A stretch of 64,000 bases of DNA from Microbacterium sp. HD4P20 (lineage in GTDB: Bacteria; Actinomycetota; Actinomycetes; Actinomycetales; Microbacteriaceae): contig NZ_JAHZQZ020000006.1 in NCBI RefSeq assembly GCF_019449275.2, positions 62,001-126,000 of the forward strand, given 5' to 3'. The notes below the pieces were generated by a model that searched no databases, was not told the DNA's origin, and saw only the letters and a list, made by a program, of their open reading frames with translations. The translations under genes were made by a program, and so were the position numbers. This document shows positions 33,518-42,808 of this stretch, in pieces (the stretch's first letter is position 1; each line of letters starts with the position of its first letter).

Positions 33518-35385
33518 GCGCGTGATCCCTTCTCGGTCGACGTGGCCAGCCGGCCACGTGGCGGCCCCTCTTCGAGGATCGCGTCCAGCAGGGCTCGCGT
33601 GTACGGATGCTGGGCGTCGTGGAAGATCGCGCGCACGGGTCCCTGCTCGACGAACAGACCGCTCTGCATGACCGTGACGCGGTCGCAGAGGTCGGCGACG
33701 ACGCCGAAGTTGTGCGTCACCAGCAGCATGGCCATGTGCCGCTCGGCCTGCAGATCGCGCAGCAGCTCGAGCACTTCGGCCTGCACCGTCACATCGAGGG
33801 CCGTGGTGGGCTCGTCCGCGATGATCAGGTCGGGATCGGTCGAGACGGCGCCGGCGATCAGCACGCGCTGGGCCATTCCGCCCGAGACCTCGAACGGGTA
33901 GGCGTCGAAGGTGCGCTTCGGGTTCGGGATGCCGACGCGGGCCAGCAGCTCGAGCGAGCGGTCGGTGGCGGCCTTCTTCGACAGCCCGAGGTTCTTGCGC
34001 AGCGGCTCGACGAGCTGGCTCCCGATCGTGAAGGAGGGGTCGAGGTTGCTCATGGGCTCCTGCGGGATGTACGCGATGCGCTTGCCGCGCACGCCGCTGT
34101 ACACGCGGTCGGACCCGTCAGCGAGCTCGAGTCCCTCGTACCGGATCGAGCCCGCGGTCACGTGACCGCCGCGGGGGAGGAGGCCGAGCACGGCGAACGC
34201 GGTCTGCGTCTTTCCCGAGCCCGACTCGCCGATGAGGCCGTGGACCTCTCCCTTGCGGATGTCGAGCGAGACGCCGTGGACGACCTCGATGTGCGAGCCG
34301 TCCGGCTGGTCGTAGCCGACCCGCAGATCGCGCACTTCGAGCACCTTCTCGGTCGCCTTGCTGCGCTCATCGTCCTCATGGACGATGACCCCGGCGCTCT
34401 CGAAGACGGGGGGCTCGTCGAGGTCGACGGCGTCACCGCCGCCGGTCGACAGCGAGGTGGTCACCGCGGCGATCGACCCGGTCGCCGTCGCGACGGCGCG
34501 GCGACGCTTGCGCCGGACGGATGCCGTGCGCTCCAGTTCGTCGCGCATGACGTTGGCCAGCAGCGTGAGCGCGATGCACGTGAGGGCGATCGCGAGCGAC
34601 GGCCACAGCATCAGGATCGGCTCCTTGTAGATGTTCTTGAAGCCGTCGTTGAGCATCTGGCCCCACGTGGGGATGGCGACATCGCCGAGGCCGAGGAACT
34701 CGAGGCCCGACTGGATGGCGATCGCGATGCCGGCGATGATCGCGGACTGGATGATGATCGGCGCGCGCACGACCGACAGCACGTGACGGCCGATGATGCG
34801 CGAGTCGCTGAGGCCAGACACTCGTGCTGCGTCGACGTACAGCTCGGAGCGCACGGCGGTGACCGACGCGTACACCAGGCGGTAGAACGCCGGCGCGAGC
34901 AGGAGGCCGAAGATGAACATCGAGATCCATACCGACGGGCCGAGCACGGCGCGGGCGGCGAGCAGCACCACGATGCCGGGGAGGGCCATGTTCAGCTCGG
35001 TCACCCACGTCGCGGCGCTGTTGAACCAGCCCTGGTAGTAGCCGGCGATGAGGCCGCTGATCACGCCGAGGACCAGGGCGACGACGAGCGCCAGCAGGGC
35101 GGCGGCGACGCTCGTCTGCGTCGCGTAGAGCAGACGCGACAGCACGTCGCGACCGCTGCCGTCCGTGCCGAGGAGGTGCTCGGCGCTCGGCTGTGCGAGC
35201 ACGTTGCGGATGTCGGCGTAGTTCGGGTCCTGGGGGGCGATCGCCGGTCCGATGATCGCGATGACAACCACGAACGCGAGGAACAGCAGGGATGCGAGCC
35301 CGAGTGGGCGGCGCAGCAGGCGTCGCCAGAGGGCGACGCGCACCGCAGCCACCGGCACTGCGAGAGGGACGTCGATCGCGGTCAT
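33514..35385 (-). CDS. fused DppC-type permease and DppD-type ATPase
   Basis: A 623-residue fusion. Residues 1-285 form a DppC-like permease (TDGSGRDVLSR at about 74-84, EAA loop around 185-200). A charged 60-residue linker (RRKRRR at 291-296, then an acidic stretch) follows. The ATPase from about 347 has Walker A GESGSGKTQ at 386-394 and GGMAQRVLIAGA as signature. The frame is continuous and has no internal start with a ribosome site, so this is one protein. Such permease/ATPase fusions are known in actinobacterial transporters. Confidence 0.9.
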   Translation of the reverse strand: MTAIDVPLAVPVAAVRVALWRRLLRRPLGLASLLFLAFVVVIAIIGPAIAPQDPNYADIRNVLAQPSAEHLLGTDGSGRDVLSRLLYATQTSVAAALLALVVALVLGVISGLIAGYYQGWFNSAATWVTELNMALPGIVVLLAARAVLGPSVWISMFIFGLLLAPAFYRLVYASVTAVRSELYVDAARVSGLSDSRIIGRHVLSVVRAPIIIQSAIIAGIAIAIQSGLEFLGLGDVAIPTWGQMLNDGFKNIYKEPILMLWPSLAIALTCIALTLLANVMRDELERTASVRRKRRRAVATATGSIAAVTTSLSTGGGDAVDLDEPPVFESAGVIVHEDDERSKATEKVLEVRDLRVGYDQPDGSHIEVVHGVSLDIRKGEVHGLIGESGSGKTQTAFAVLGLLPRGGHVTAGSIRYEGLELADGSDRVYSGVRGKRIAYIPQEPMSNLDPSFTIGSQLVEPLRKNLGLSKKAATDRSLELLARVGIPNPKRTFDAYPFEVSGGMAQRVLIAGAVSTDPDLIIADEPTTALDVTVQAEVLELLRDLQAERHMAMLLVTHNFGVVADLCDRVTVMQSGLFVEQGPVRAIFHDAQHPYTRALLDAILEEGPPRGRLATSTEKGSRA

Positions 35386-36323
35386 GAGAGTCGCACCTTC
35401 GGGTTCAGCGCCGCCTGGGCGAGATCGATGAGGAGGTTCACGATGACGACGATGATCGCGAAGGCGATCACCACGCCCATCACGACAGGGATGTCGCCGA
35501 GGGTCGTCGCCCGGACGGTCAGCTGGCCCATTCCGGGGATGGCGAAGACCTGCTCGACGATCACCGCGCCGCCGAGGAGGCCGATGAACTGCACGGCGAG
35601 CACGGCGAGGGCGGGTCCGCCCGCGTTGCGCAGCACATGGCGGTAGACGACGACGTTCGTGTTCAGCCCGCGGGAGCGGAGGGTGCGCACGTAGTCGCGC
35701 GACATCGCGTCGATGACCGAGCCGCGCACCTGCTGCGCCACGGTGGCTATCGCGCCAACCGACAGGGCGATGATCGGGAGAGTGACCGACGAGAGCCAGC
35801 CCGTCACGGAGGTGGTTATCGGTATGTAGCCGGTGGCCTTGAACCAGCCCAGGTTGATGGCGAACACCAGGACGAGGCCGAGCGCGATGAGGAAGCCCGG
35901 GATCGCGAAGCCGATGAGCGAGACCACCTGAACGGTGCCGTCGACCGCGCCGCCGCGGCGTGCCGCGAGGACGCCGAGCACGACCGCGAGGATCGCCGAC
36001 ACCAGCGTCGCACCGATCACAATCGAGAGCGTGACGGCGAGGCGGTTCGAGACGCCGGTCGCCACCAGTTCGCTGGTGAACCAGCTGCGGCCGAGATCGC
36101 CGCTGAACGCCGAGGCGACCCAGTCTCCGTACTGCTCGAGCAGCGGACGATTCAGGCCCAGCTCCTCGGTCTTCTTGGCGACGGTCTCAGCGGTCGCGTT
36201 CTCTCCGAGGATGCGGCGAGCGATGTCACCGCCGCCGATGTAGAGAAGCACGAACGCGAGGAACGAGATCACCGCGATGAGGATGACGCCGGACAGCAGG
36301 CGCCGGAGGATGAATGCAAGCAT
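35382..36323 (-). CDS. ABC transporter permease (DppB-like)
   Basis: A 313-residue DppB-type permease with an N-terminal span (MLAFILRRLLSGVILI), a long extracytoplasmic loop and five further spans. The EAA loop is near RDYVRTLRSRGLN. I chose ATG 36323 because GGGA lies at proper distance upstream; an ATG at 36335 has no ribosome site. It overlaps the fused permease-ATPase by ATGA. Confidence 0.9.
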   Translation of the reverse strand: MLAFILRRLLSGVILIAVISFLAFVLLYIGGGDIARRILGENATAETVAKKTEELGLNRPLLEQYGDWVASAFSGDLGRSWFTSELVATGVSNRLAVTLSIVIGATLVSAILAVVLGVLAARRGGAVDGTVQVVSLIGFAIPGFLIALGLVLVFAINLGWFKATGYIPITTSVTGWLSSVTLPIIALSVGAIATVAQQVRGSVIDAMSRDYVRTLRSRGLNTNVVVYRHVLRNAGGPALAVLAVQFIGLLGGAVIVEQVFAIPGMGQLTVRATTLGDIPVVMGVVIAFAIIVVIVNLLIDLAQAALNPKVRLS

Positions 36324-36387
36324 GTCATTTCCCATCGGTGGGTCCGGCCCGCCCGCAGCGCCTGACGCGCGGACGGGCCGGAGTCGG

Positions 36388-37917
36388 TCAGCTCTTCGGC
36401 GAGAAGCCGAACAGCGACGGGTAGGCGTTGGTCGGCCAGAATTCGAGGTCCGTGTTCGCGTCGACCGCGTAAGTGCCCTGCACCCGGTAGAACGGTGCGA
36501 ACCATGCCTGGTCCACGATGTATGCGTTGAGGTCGGCAGTGGCCTGCGCGGCCTCTTCCTCGGTACCCATCTGGATCGTGGTGATGTACTCGTTGACCTG
36601 CGGGTCCTCGTAGTGGAACGGGTTGAAGGTCGCCATCGGAGCGATCATGAAGTTGATCAGCTGCCAGTCGGGGTTCTGCTCGAGCGCCATCCACGTCGCC
36701 GGGTACTTCGGGGCGAGCATGTCGGTGATGAAGTTGCCGGTGCCGGGGTCGGTGTAGTTCACCGTGATCCCGATGTCGGCCAGCTGCTGCGCGACGAGGT
36801 CGAAGGTCGTCTGGAATGCCGGCGTCGACATCATGTTCAGCGTGAAGCCGTTCGGGTAGCCGGCCTCCGCGAGGAGGTCCTTCGCACCCTCGGGGTCATA
36901 CCCGTACGTGTCGTCGAGGGCCTCGTCGTAGCCAACCGACGTCTCGGGGAAGACCTGCTCGGTCACCGTGCCGTAGCCCGACTGCAGTGCCTCGAGGAGT
37001 GCCTCGCGGTCGAACGCCATGTTGATCGCCCTGCGGACGTTGACGTCGGCCAGCTCGGGCGCCATCGTGCCGGCGCGGTCGAACAGCAGCATGCCCTGGA
37101 AGTCGAGCTCGTTGGCCTCGATGGTCCAGCCGGATGCCTCGATCTCGGGGATCGTGTCGTTGGCCACGATCTTCGCGCCGTTCATCTCGCCGGCCTTCAG
37201 GGCGTTGAGGGTCGCGGTGGGGTCCTCGAGGACGTTGATCGTGAGGTTGTCGTACTTCACGGCCTCCGGGTTCCAGTAGTCCGGGTTCGCCGTGTAGAGG
37301 TACGTGGTGCCGGTCACCGATGCGGCGGTGTCGAGGACGTACGGTCCCGAGCCGACGGGGTTCGTCGCGGAGTCGGGGTCGTCGAACGTCGACGGCGCCT
37401 GGATGAGGCCCTGTGAGTTCGACAGGAGGTTGACCAGCGAAGGATCTGGGGCAGGCAGCGTGATCGTCACCGTGGTGGCATCGACTGCGGCGAACTCCTT
37501 GCCGGCCATGGTCGCCGCCTGCGGCGAGGTGCCGTCACGGTAGTACTCGAGGCTGGCGACCACTGCCTCGGCGTCCAGCGGCGTGCCGTCGGTGAACTCG
37601 ACGTCGGCTCGGAGCGTGAGCGTGAGCACGGTGTTGTCGTCGTTGTACTCCCACTCGGTGGCAAGCCAGGGCTCGATCTCGCCCTCGGCGTTCTTCTGGA
37701 GGAGCGTGTCGAACACGGCCTGGAAGAACGGGCTGCGGTTGCCCCATTCTGCGCCCTGCCCGATGTCATAGCTCGTGGGGGCGACGATCGCGGTGAGGGT
37801 GAGGCGATCGCCGCGACCTGAGTCGCCGCCGCCGGTGTCGCCCTGTCCGCCCGCGCAACCCGTGAGCGCGAGGGCGGCGATCGCGATGGTGGCTGCTGTG
37901 GCCTTCCAACGGAACAT
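36388..37917 (-). CDS. family 5 ABC transporter substrate-binding lipoprotein of the glycan locus
   Basis: A 509-residue SBP_bac_5 receptor. The lipoprotein signal ends in LALTGC (Cys about residue 22), followed by a Gly/Asp/Ser linker and the family pattern, including INMAFDREALLEALQSG. Although family 5 is peptide-oriented, several members bind oligosaccharides, which suits the four glycosidases downstream. It is the first gene of the minus-strand operon and faces the TetR/GH2 pair. Confidence 0.9.
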   Translation of the reverse strand: MFRWKATAATIAIAALALTGCAGGQGDTGGGDSGRGDRLTLTAIVAPTSYDIGQGAEWGNRSPFFQAVFDTLLQKNAEGEIEPWLATEWEYNDDNTVLTLTLRADVEFTDGTPLDAEAVVASLEYYRDGTSPQAATMAGKEFAAVDATTVTITLPAPDPSLVNLLSNSQGLIQAPSTFDDPDSATNPVGSGPYVLDTAASVTGTTYLYTANPDYWNPEAVKYDNLTINVLEDPTATLNALKAGEMNGAKIVANDTIPEIEASGWTIEANELDFQGMLLFDRAGTMAPELADVNVRRAINMAFDREALLEALQSGYGTVTEQVFPETSVGYDEALDDTYGYDPEGAKDLLAEAGYPNGFTLNMMSTPAFQTTFDLVAQQLADIGITVNYTDPGTGNFITDMLAPKYPATWMALEQNPDWQLINFMIAPMATFNPFHYEDPQVNEYITTIQMGTEEEAAQATADLNAYIVDQAWFAPFYRVQGTYAVDANTDLEFWPTNAYPSLFGFSPKS

Positions 37918-37986
37918 CCTTGGTCCCTTCATCTGTGGCGATGCCCCTGCGGATCGCCTGCTGATGGCAGACGCTAACAGCAATTT

Positions 37987-38031
37987 CGAGTGATCGCTAG
38001 GTTTTGGCTCTAAAAAACTAGCGATTACTCG
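37987..38031. promoter_or_regulatory. paired TetR operators between the glycan operon and TetR/GH2
   Basis: CGAGTGATCGCTAG (37987-38000) and CTAGCGATTACTCG (38018-38031) are inverted copies differing at one base. Each contains a near-palindrome, AGTGATCGCT (37989-37998) and AGCGATTACT (38020-38029), with centres 31 bp apart, about three helical turns. On the plus side TATAGA at 38040-38045 could be the -10, placing the right site over its -35 region. Confidence 0.6.
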
Positions 38032-38114
38032 GAATTCGTTATAGAACTGATCAAGAAGGAACCCGACAAGCACCGATGGAGGTGCACGAGACGACTCGGG
38101 GATACGGTGAGACG

Positions 38115-38870
38115 ATGACCGAGACCACCTCCGCCGCAACGCGGAAGGGGACCGCTCCCACGGCGAAACGCAAGCCCCGCGGCGAGTACGCGAAGTCTGC
38201 TGCCACTCGAACGGCCATCCTGGACGCCGCTCTCGAGGTGTTCGCCGAGTCGGGCTACCGCGCCGGTTCGCTGCGAGAAGTGGCCGAGCGGGTCGGTATG
38301 AGCGAGGCGGGGCTGCTGCACCACTTCCGCAGCAAGAGCGCGCTGCTGCTCGCGGTGCTCGATCACCGGGACGCGCTCGCGCGTGAACTGGTCGACTTCG
38401 AGCTGCCCGACGGCGTCGAAGCGCTCCGGGGGCTGGTCGCTCTCGCGCGGCACAACGCCTTGATCCCCGGGGTCGTCGAGCTCTACTGCACGCTCTCGGC
38501 CGAAGCCACCTCGCCGACGCACCCTGCGCACGCATACTTCGTCAATCGGTACGAGTCCGTGCGCGCGAGCGTGACCGCGTCCTTCCAGCGCGTAGCCGAT
38601 TCGGGGCGTCTCATGCCGGGCGTGGACCCGGGCCGCGCCGCCGTCGCCACGATCGCCCTCATGGACGGCCTGCAGGTGCAGTGGCTTCTCGACGCGGAGT
38701 CCACCGATATGGCCGAGGCGCTCGCCGAGGCGTTTCGCGCCATGGTCAGCGGGTTCGACCTCGCGGGCATCGAGCAGGTGCTCGACGCGCGGTCGGCGGA
38801 TGCGGCATCCGTCACCGCTGCCGACAACACTGCCGAGATCCCCGACGCGAGCGCGGGCGAGACGGCGTGA
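38115..38870 (+). CDS. TetR-family regulator of the glycan locus
   Basis: A 251-residue TetR protein. The helix-turn-helix lies at about residues 30-77 (REVAERVGMSEAGLLHHFRSKSALL), preceded by a basic, Ala/Thr-rich N-terminal arm. I chose ATG 38115, 5 bases after GGTGAG; an ATG at 38076 has no clear ribosome site. It overlaps the GH2 gene by GTGA and diverges from the transporter and glycosidase operon over paired operators, so it very probably controls both. Confidence 0.88.
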   Translation: MTETTSAATRKGTAPTAKRKPRGEYAKSAATRTAILDAALEVFAESGYRAGSLREVAERVGMSEAGLLHHFRSKSALLLAVLDHRDALARELVDFELPDGVEALRGLVALARHNALIPGVVELYCTLSAEATSPTHPAHAYFVNRYESVRASVTASFQRVADSGRLMPGVDPGRAAVATIALMDGLQVQWLLDAESTDMAEALAEAFRAMVSGFDLAGIEQVLDARSADAASVTAADNTAEIPDASAGETA

Positions 38871-41311
38871 TCCGCGAGCCCTTCCTCGACGGCTGGACGG
38901 TCGGGCCGAAGCTCGGCGCCTTCGAGGCGCCGACCCCCGAGTCCGCGCCGAAGCCGGTTCGGCTGCCGCACGACGCGGCGCGTGACCTGCCCCGCTCGGC
39001 AGACAGCGACCAGGGCGTGCACACCGGGTACGTTCCCGGGGGCGTGTTCGAGTACGCGAAGACGATCGACGTGCCCGAAGAATGGCGCGACAAGACGGTG
39101 CGGCTCGAGTTCGAGGGCGTCTACCGCGACGCGGTCGTCTTTCTCAACGGCGACGCGGTCGTCCACGAGCCGAACGGCTACAACGCTTTCGAGGCCGTTC
39201 TCGACCCGTACCTGCGCTACGGCGAGCAGAACCGGATCACCGTCGAGGCTCGCGCGCACCGCGACAGCCGGTGGTATTCCGGAGCGGGCATCTACCGGCC
39301 GGTGCATCTCGTCGTCGCCGATCCGGTGCACATCCCGCTCGACGGCACGCGCGTCACGACGCCTGACATTGATCCAGACCGCGCGATCGTGTGCGTCGCG
39401 ACGACGGTGTGCAACGGCTCGCGGCATACGCGCACCCGGAGGCTCACGTGGGTGGTGGAGGGGCCCGACGGTTCCGAGGTCGCCGCGGGAGCGTCACCCG
39501 TGACGGTGCTGCCGGGGTCGGATGCCGTCGCGCGTGTGCGCCTTGCGGTCGACGACCCGGCGCTGTGGAGCGACACCAGCCCGTCCCTCTATCGCGTGCG
39601 CACGACCCTCGCCGGAGAGGACGGACACCTGATCGACACGGATGCCGTGGCCTTCGGCATCCGTCGTCTGCAGGTCGACCCGCGCCGCGGGCTGCGCATC
39701 AACGGCGAATCGGTCACGCTGCGCGGCGCATGCATGCATCACGACAGCGGACCGCTCGGGGCGGCGACGTTCGCCGACGCCGAGGACCGGCGCGTGCGGC
39801 TGCTGAAGGCTGCGGGATTCAACGCGCTCCGCAGCGCGCACAACCCGATGAGCCGCGCGATGCTCGACGCATGCGACCGGCACGGTGTGCTCGTGATGGA
39901 CGAGCTGACCGACACGTGGACCCGCTCGAAGGTCGCCTTCGACGCCGCTCCGGGCTTCGCGGAGCGCTGGCGCCACGATGTCGAGGCCCTCGTCGCGAAG
40001 GACGTGAACCACCCGAGCGTCATCATGTACTCGATCGGCAACGAGATCCTCGAGCTCGCGACCCCGGCCGGATCGGCGTGGAGCCGGCGCCTTGCAGACG
40101 CTGTGCGCGAGCGCGACGACACGCGCCTGGTGACGAACGGCATCAACGGCATCATCGCCAACCTCGACCGCATGGGGACGGATGCCGGTGCCGGCGACGC
40201 CGACGGGCCGGACGCATCCGACCCGAACACGATGATGGCCGCGATGGGCGACATGATGGCCGCCGCCAACGCGTCGGAGCTGGTGACGCAGTCCACCGAG
40301 GAATCGGCGTCGGTGCTGGACGTCGTCGGGTTCAATTACGCCGAGTCGCGCTACGAACTGGACCGCGAGCTGTTTCCGAATCGCGTGATCGTGGGCTCCG
40401 AGACGTTCCCGTCGCGCATCGAGAAGATGTGGGAGCTCGTTCAGCGCCTCGACCATGTGATCGGCGACTTCACCTGGACCGGCTGGGATTACCTGGGCGA
40501 GGCCGGCATCGGCCGCGTCGACTACACCGACGAGCCGGGTTACACGCCGACCGGCACGGCCGGACTTTATCCGCACCTCGTTGCCGGCTGCGGCGACATC
40601 GACATCACAGGCCATCGCCGGCCGGTCTCGTACTATCGCGAGATCGTGTTCGGCCTGCGCACCGAGCCGTATCTGGCCGTGCACCCTCCGCGGCACCACG
40701 GCAGACCGACCGCGACGACGCCGTGGTCGTGGGACGACTCGGAGTCGTCGTGGACGTGGGACGCCGAGCCTGGCGCGCCCGTGACGGTCGACGTCTACGC
40801 GGCCGCCGAAGAGGTGGAGCTGCAGCTCGACGGCCGCACGGTCGGCATCGCCGCGGTCGGAGTCGAGAAGGCGTTCCGTGCTCGGTTCGAGACGGAGTAT
40901 CGCCCCGGCGAGCTGGTCGCCATCGCCCGAGCCGGCGGCCGGGAGATCGGTCGCATGCAGCTGCGTACGGCTGGGCAGATCACCCTGGTCGCGCGAGCGG
41001 AAGAGTCGGAGATCGCCGCCGACGGCCTCGGCTTCATCGGGATCGAGCTCGCAGACGCCGACGGCGTCGTGGCGAGCGAGGCTGACCGGCTCGTGACCGT
41101 GGCGGTCGAGGGCGACGCCGAGCTTGCGGGCCTCGGCACCGGACGCATCCGCACCGAGGAGTCGTTCGCGGGCCCATCCGTGACCATGTACCGGGGCCGG
41201 GCGCTCGCGATCGTGCGGCCGACCGGTCCGGGAGCGGCGACGGTCAGGGTGACCGCCGAGGGACTCAGCCCCGCGGTCGCGACGCTCGCGATCGTGGGAC
41301 CGCGGGGCTGA
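38867..41311 (+). CDS. glycoside hydrolase family 2 (beta-galactosidase-like)
   Basis: An 814-residue GH2 enzyme. A jelly-roll sugar-binding domain, an immunoglobulin-like domain and a TIM barrel are followed by C-terminal beta domains including a DUF4982-type region near 640-700. E393 (YSIGNE) fits the acid/base and E512 (VGSE) the nucleophile. The start is GTG 38867, overlapping the TetR TGA; longer frames upstream are shadow. No signal peptide. Activity could be beta-galactosidase, beta-glucuronidase or similar. Confidence 0.88.
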   Translation: MIREPFLDGWTVGPKLGAFEAPTPESAPKPVRLPHDAARDLPRSADSDQGVHTGYVPGGVFEYAKTIDVPEEWRDKTVRLEFEGVYRDAVVFLNGDAVVHEPNGYNAFEAVLDPYLRYGEQNRITVEARAHRDSRWYSGAGIYRPVHLVVADPVHIPLDGTRVTTPDIDPDRAIVCVATTVCNGSRHTRTRRLTWVVEGPDGSEVAAGASPVTVLPGSDAVARVRLAVDDPALWSDTSPSLYRVRTTLAGEDGHLIDTDAVAFGIRRLQVDPRRGLRINGESVTLRGACMHHDSGPLGAATFADAEDRRVRLLKAAGFNALRSAHNPMSRAMLDACDRHGVLVMDELTDTWTRSKVAFDAAPGFAERWRHDVEALVAKDVNHPSVIMYSIGNEILELATPAGSAWSRRLADAVRERDDTRLVTNGINGIIANLDRMGTDAGAGDADGPDASDPNTMMAAMGDMMAAANASELVTQSTEESASVLDVVGFNYAESRYELDRELFPNRVIVGSETFPSRIEKMWELVQRLDHVIGDFTWTGWDYLGEAGIGRVDYTDEPGYTPTGTAGLYPHLVAGCGDIDITGHRRPVSYYREIVFGLRTEPYLAVHPPRHHGRPTATTPWSWDDSESSWTWDAEPGAPVTVDVYAAAEEVELQLDGRTVGIAAVGVEKAFRARFETEYRPGELVAIARAGGREIGRMQLRTAGQITLVARAEESEIAADGLGFIGIELADADGVVASEADRLVTVAVEGDAELAGLGTGRIRTEESFAGPSVTMYRGRALAIVRPTGPGAATVRVTAEGLSPAVATLAIVGPRG

Positions 41312-41384
41312 GAACTGCATCCGTCGACATCTCTCCGGGAGGGCGAAGCCATCGGCCCGGGTCCGCGCGGCGGGATACGGAGGC

Positions 41385-41882
41385 CTACTGTCGAAGGTCC
41401 TCTCGCGGTCGGCCGGCCGTCGCGACAGCTGCAGCGTCGGAGTGGGCGTCGGCGTGGGTGCGGGGCCAGGTCCAGGCGGAGCGCAGGATGAAGGCCAGCA
41501 GCAGCACCTCGATCCCGATGGAGAGGGCATAGAAGAAGGCCCATTCCCAGGACTCCCCGACCGCGTTGAACACCGAATAGGGGATGAGGAGCGATGCAAC
41601 GACGAGGTTCGTGGTGCGGTTCACCCGGGTGGGCAGGGTCATGGAGAGCATCACCATCACTGCTGGGATCGCCACGGACGCGAGGAAGATCGTCAACAAC
41701 GTCGGGCTGACGTCGAACTCCCAGACGAGGCCATTCAGGATGCCGTGGACGACGCCGGGCTTGTAGAAGTTCAGGACGTCGACGTAGACGTAGAGGAACA
41801 TGAAGCTGGTCCATGCGGCGGCGAGCTTGGCCTGCACGGGGATCGGCGGGTTGTCGAGCGGGGCTGTGGTTCGGGTGGTCAT
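41385..41882 (-). CDS. four-span membrane protein (DUF6326-like)
   Basis: A 165-residue protein with four membrane spans. A VYVDVLNFYKPG motif after the first span resembles the DUF6326 family. The last part (HADAHSDAAAVATAGRPRE) is a hydrophilic tail. Function unknown. A good AAGGGA ribosome site precedes ATG 41882. It diverges from a TetR regulator over three operator-like sites, so it is probably the regulator's target. Confidence 0.7.
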   Translation of the reverse strand: MTTRTTAPLDNPPIPVQAKLAAAWTSFMFLYVYVDVLNFYKPGVVHGILNGLVWEFDVSPTLLTIFLASVAIPAVMVMLSMTLPTRVNRTTNLVVASLLIPYSVFNAVGESWEWAFFYALSIGIEVLLLAFILRSAWTWPRTHADAHSDAAAVATAGRPREDLRQ

Positions 41883-41928
41883 TGGTTCGTCCCTTGGTTG
41901 CGGCGGTTGCGACGCAGTTGACTGGTTC

Positions 41929-41979
41929 GTACGCCGTACGACTACGCGTCGTACACTGTACTATCGACGTACGCCGTAC
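41929..41979. promoter_or_regulatory. three GTAC-N3-GTAC operator-like sites
   Basis: GTACGCCGTAC occurs at 41929-41939 and 41969-41979 (each within CGTACGCCGTACG), with GTACACTGTAC at 41951-41961 between. Centre distances are 22 and 18 bp. They cover the minus-strand promoter, and a plus-strand TTGACT (41918-41923) borders them. Probably bound by the TetR protein at 42014-42688. Confidence 0.65.
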
Positions 41980-41988
41980 GATTGTCAA
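41960..41988 (-). promoter_or_regulatory. candidate promoter of the DUF6326-like gene
   Basis: On the minus strand a consensus TTGACA (41988-41983), a 17-base spacer, and GATAGT (41965-41960). The third GTAC site lies inside the spacer, a classical repressor position. Confidence 0.55.
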
Positions 41989-42013
41989 GCTGTTCGAGCG
42001 AGCGGGGAGACGT

Positions 42014-42688
42014 GTGGCTGCCAGGAGAGAACGCCAAGGCGCGCCAGATGCGGGACTGAGCAAGCGGCGCGTGGTGGTCGAAGCGATCCGGCTCGCTGAC
42101 AGCGAGGGGGTCGACGGGCTGACCATGCGCCGGCTCGCCGGCGCGCTCGACGCGGGTGCGATGTCGCTGTACCACTACGTGGGCAGCAAGGATGACCTGC
42201 TGGACGCCATGATCGATGTGGTGTTCGATGAGATCGAACTGCCGACCGCAGAGACCGACTGGCAGTCGGCGATGCGCGGGCGGGCAGCATCGGCCCGAAA
42301 GGTTCTCGCGCGCCACCCGTGGGCGATCACGCTCATGGAGTCGCGGACGTCGCCGGGGCCCGCGAACCTCCGCCACCACGAAGCGGTCACCGCCTGCCTG
42401 CGGAGGGCCGGCTTTTCGGTCTTGATGGCGACGCACGCCAACTGGTTGCTCGACAGCTATGTCTACGGTTTCGCGCTGCAGGAATCCAGTCTGCCGTTCG
42501 ACACCGTCGACGAGTTCGCGCACATGGCTGAGGACGTCTACCTGCCGCAGCTTCCTCCTGACGAGTTCCCCTACCTCAACGAGTCGGCCGCGGCGCTCGC
42601 CGCTGCCGGCTTCGACCCGGTGGAGCACTTCATCTTCGGCCTCGACCTCGTCCTCGCCGCCCTCGAGCCCTTGCGGGACTCCGCGTAG
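42014..42688 (+). CDS. TetR-family regulator (TetR_C_1 type)
   Basis: A 224-residue TetR protein. The helix-turn-helix is at about residues 33-60 (LTMRRLAGALDAGAMSLYHYVGSKDDLLDAM), and the C-terminal domain resembles that of the tetracycline repressor. I chose GTG 42014, which follows GGGGAG; the frame upstream runs through the operator region and is not coding. It probably represses the divergent membrane protein gene and itself. Confidence 0.88.
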   Translation: MAARRERQGAPDAGLSKRRVVVEAIRLADSEGVDGLTMRRLAGALDAGAMSLYHYVGSKDDLLDAMIDVVFDEIELPTAETDWQSAMRGRAASARKVLARHPWAITLMESRTSPGPANLRHHEAVTACLRRAGFSVLMATHANWLLDSYVYGFALQESSLPFDTVDEFAHMAEDVYLPQLPPDEFPYLNESAAALAAAGFDPVEHFIFGLDLVLAALEPLRDSA

Positions 42689-42808
42689 CGACGCTCGCGA
42701 ACCCGCCACTGGTGGAGCAGCTCGACCAGGGGCGACATCGAAGCGTTGCCCGGCGCGGCATCCTGCGCAGATCGGCCGCGAGGTAATCTGCACATCGAAG
42801 GAGGACAG

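Noticed and set aside
33514..35385. Frameshift or missed stop joining permease and ATPase
   Set aside because: The frame is continuous, the linker is protein-like, and such fusions are known in actinobacteria.
37918..38114. Riboswitch in the leader of the glycan operon
   Set aside because: The only strong structure is the paired TetR operator; no known riboswitch core was recognised.
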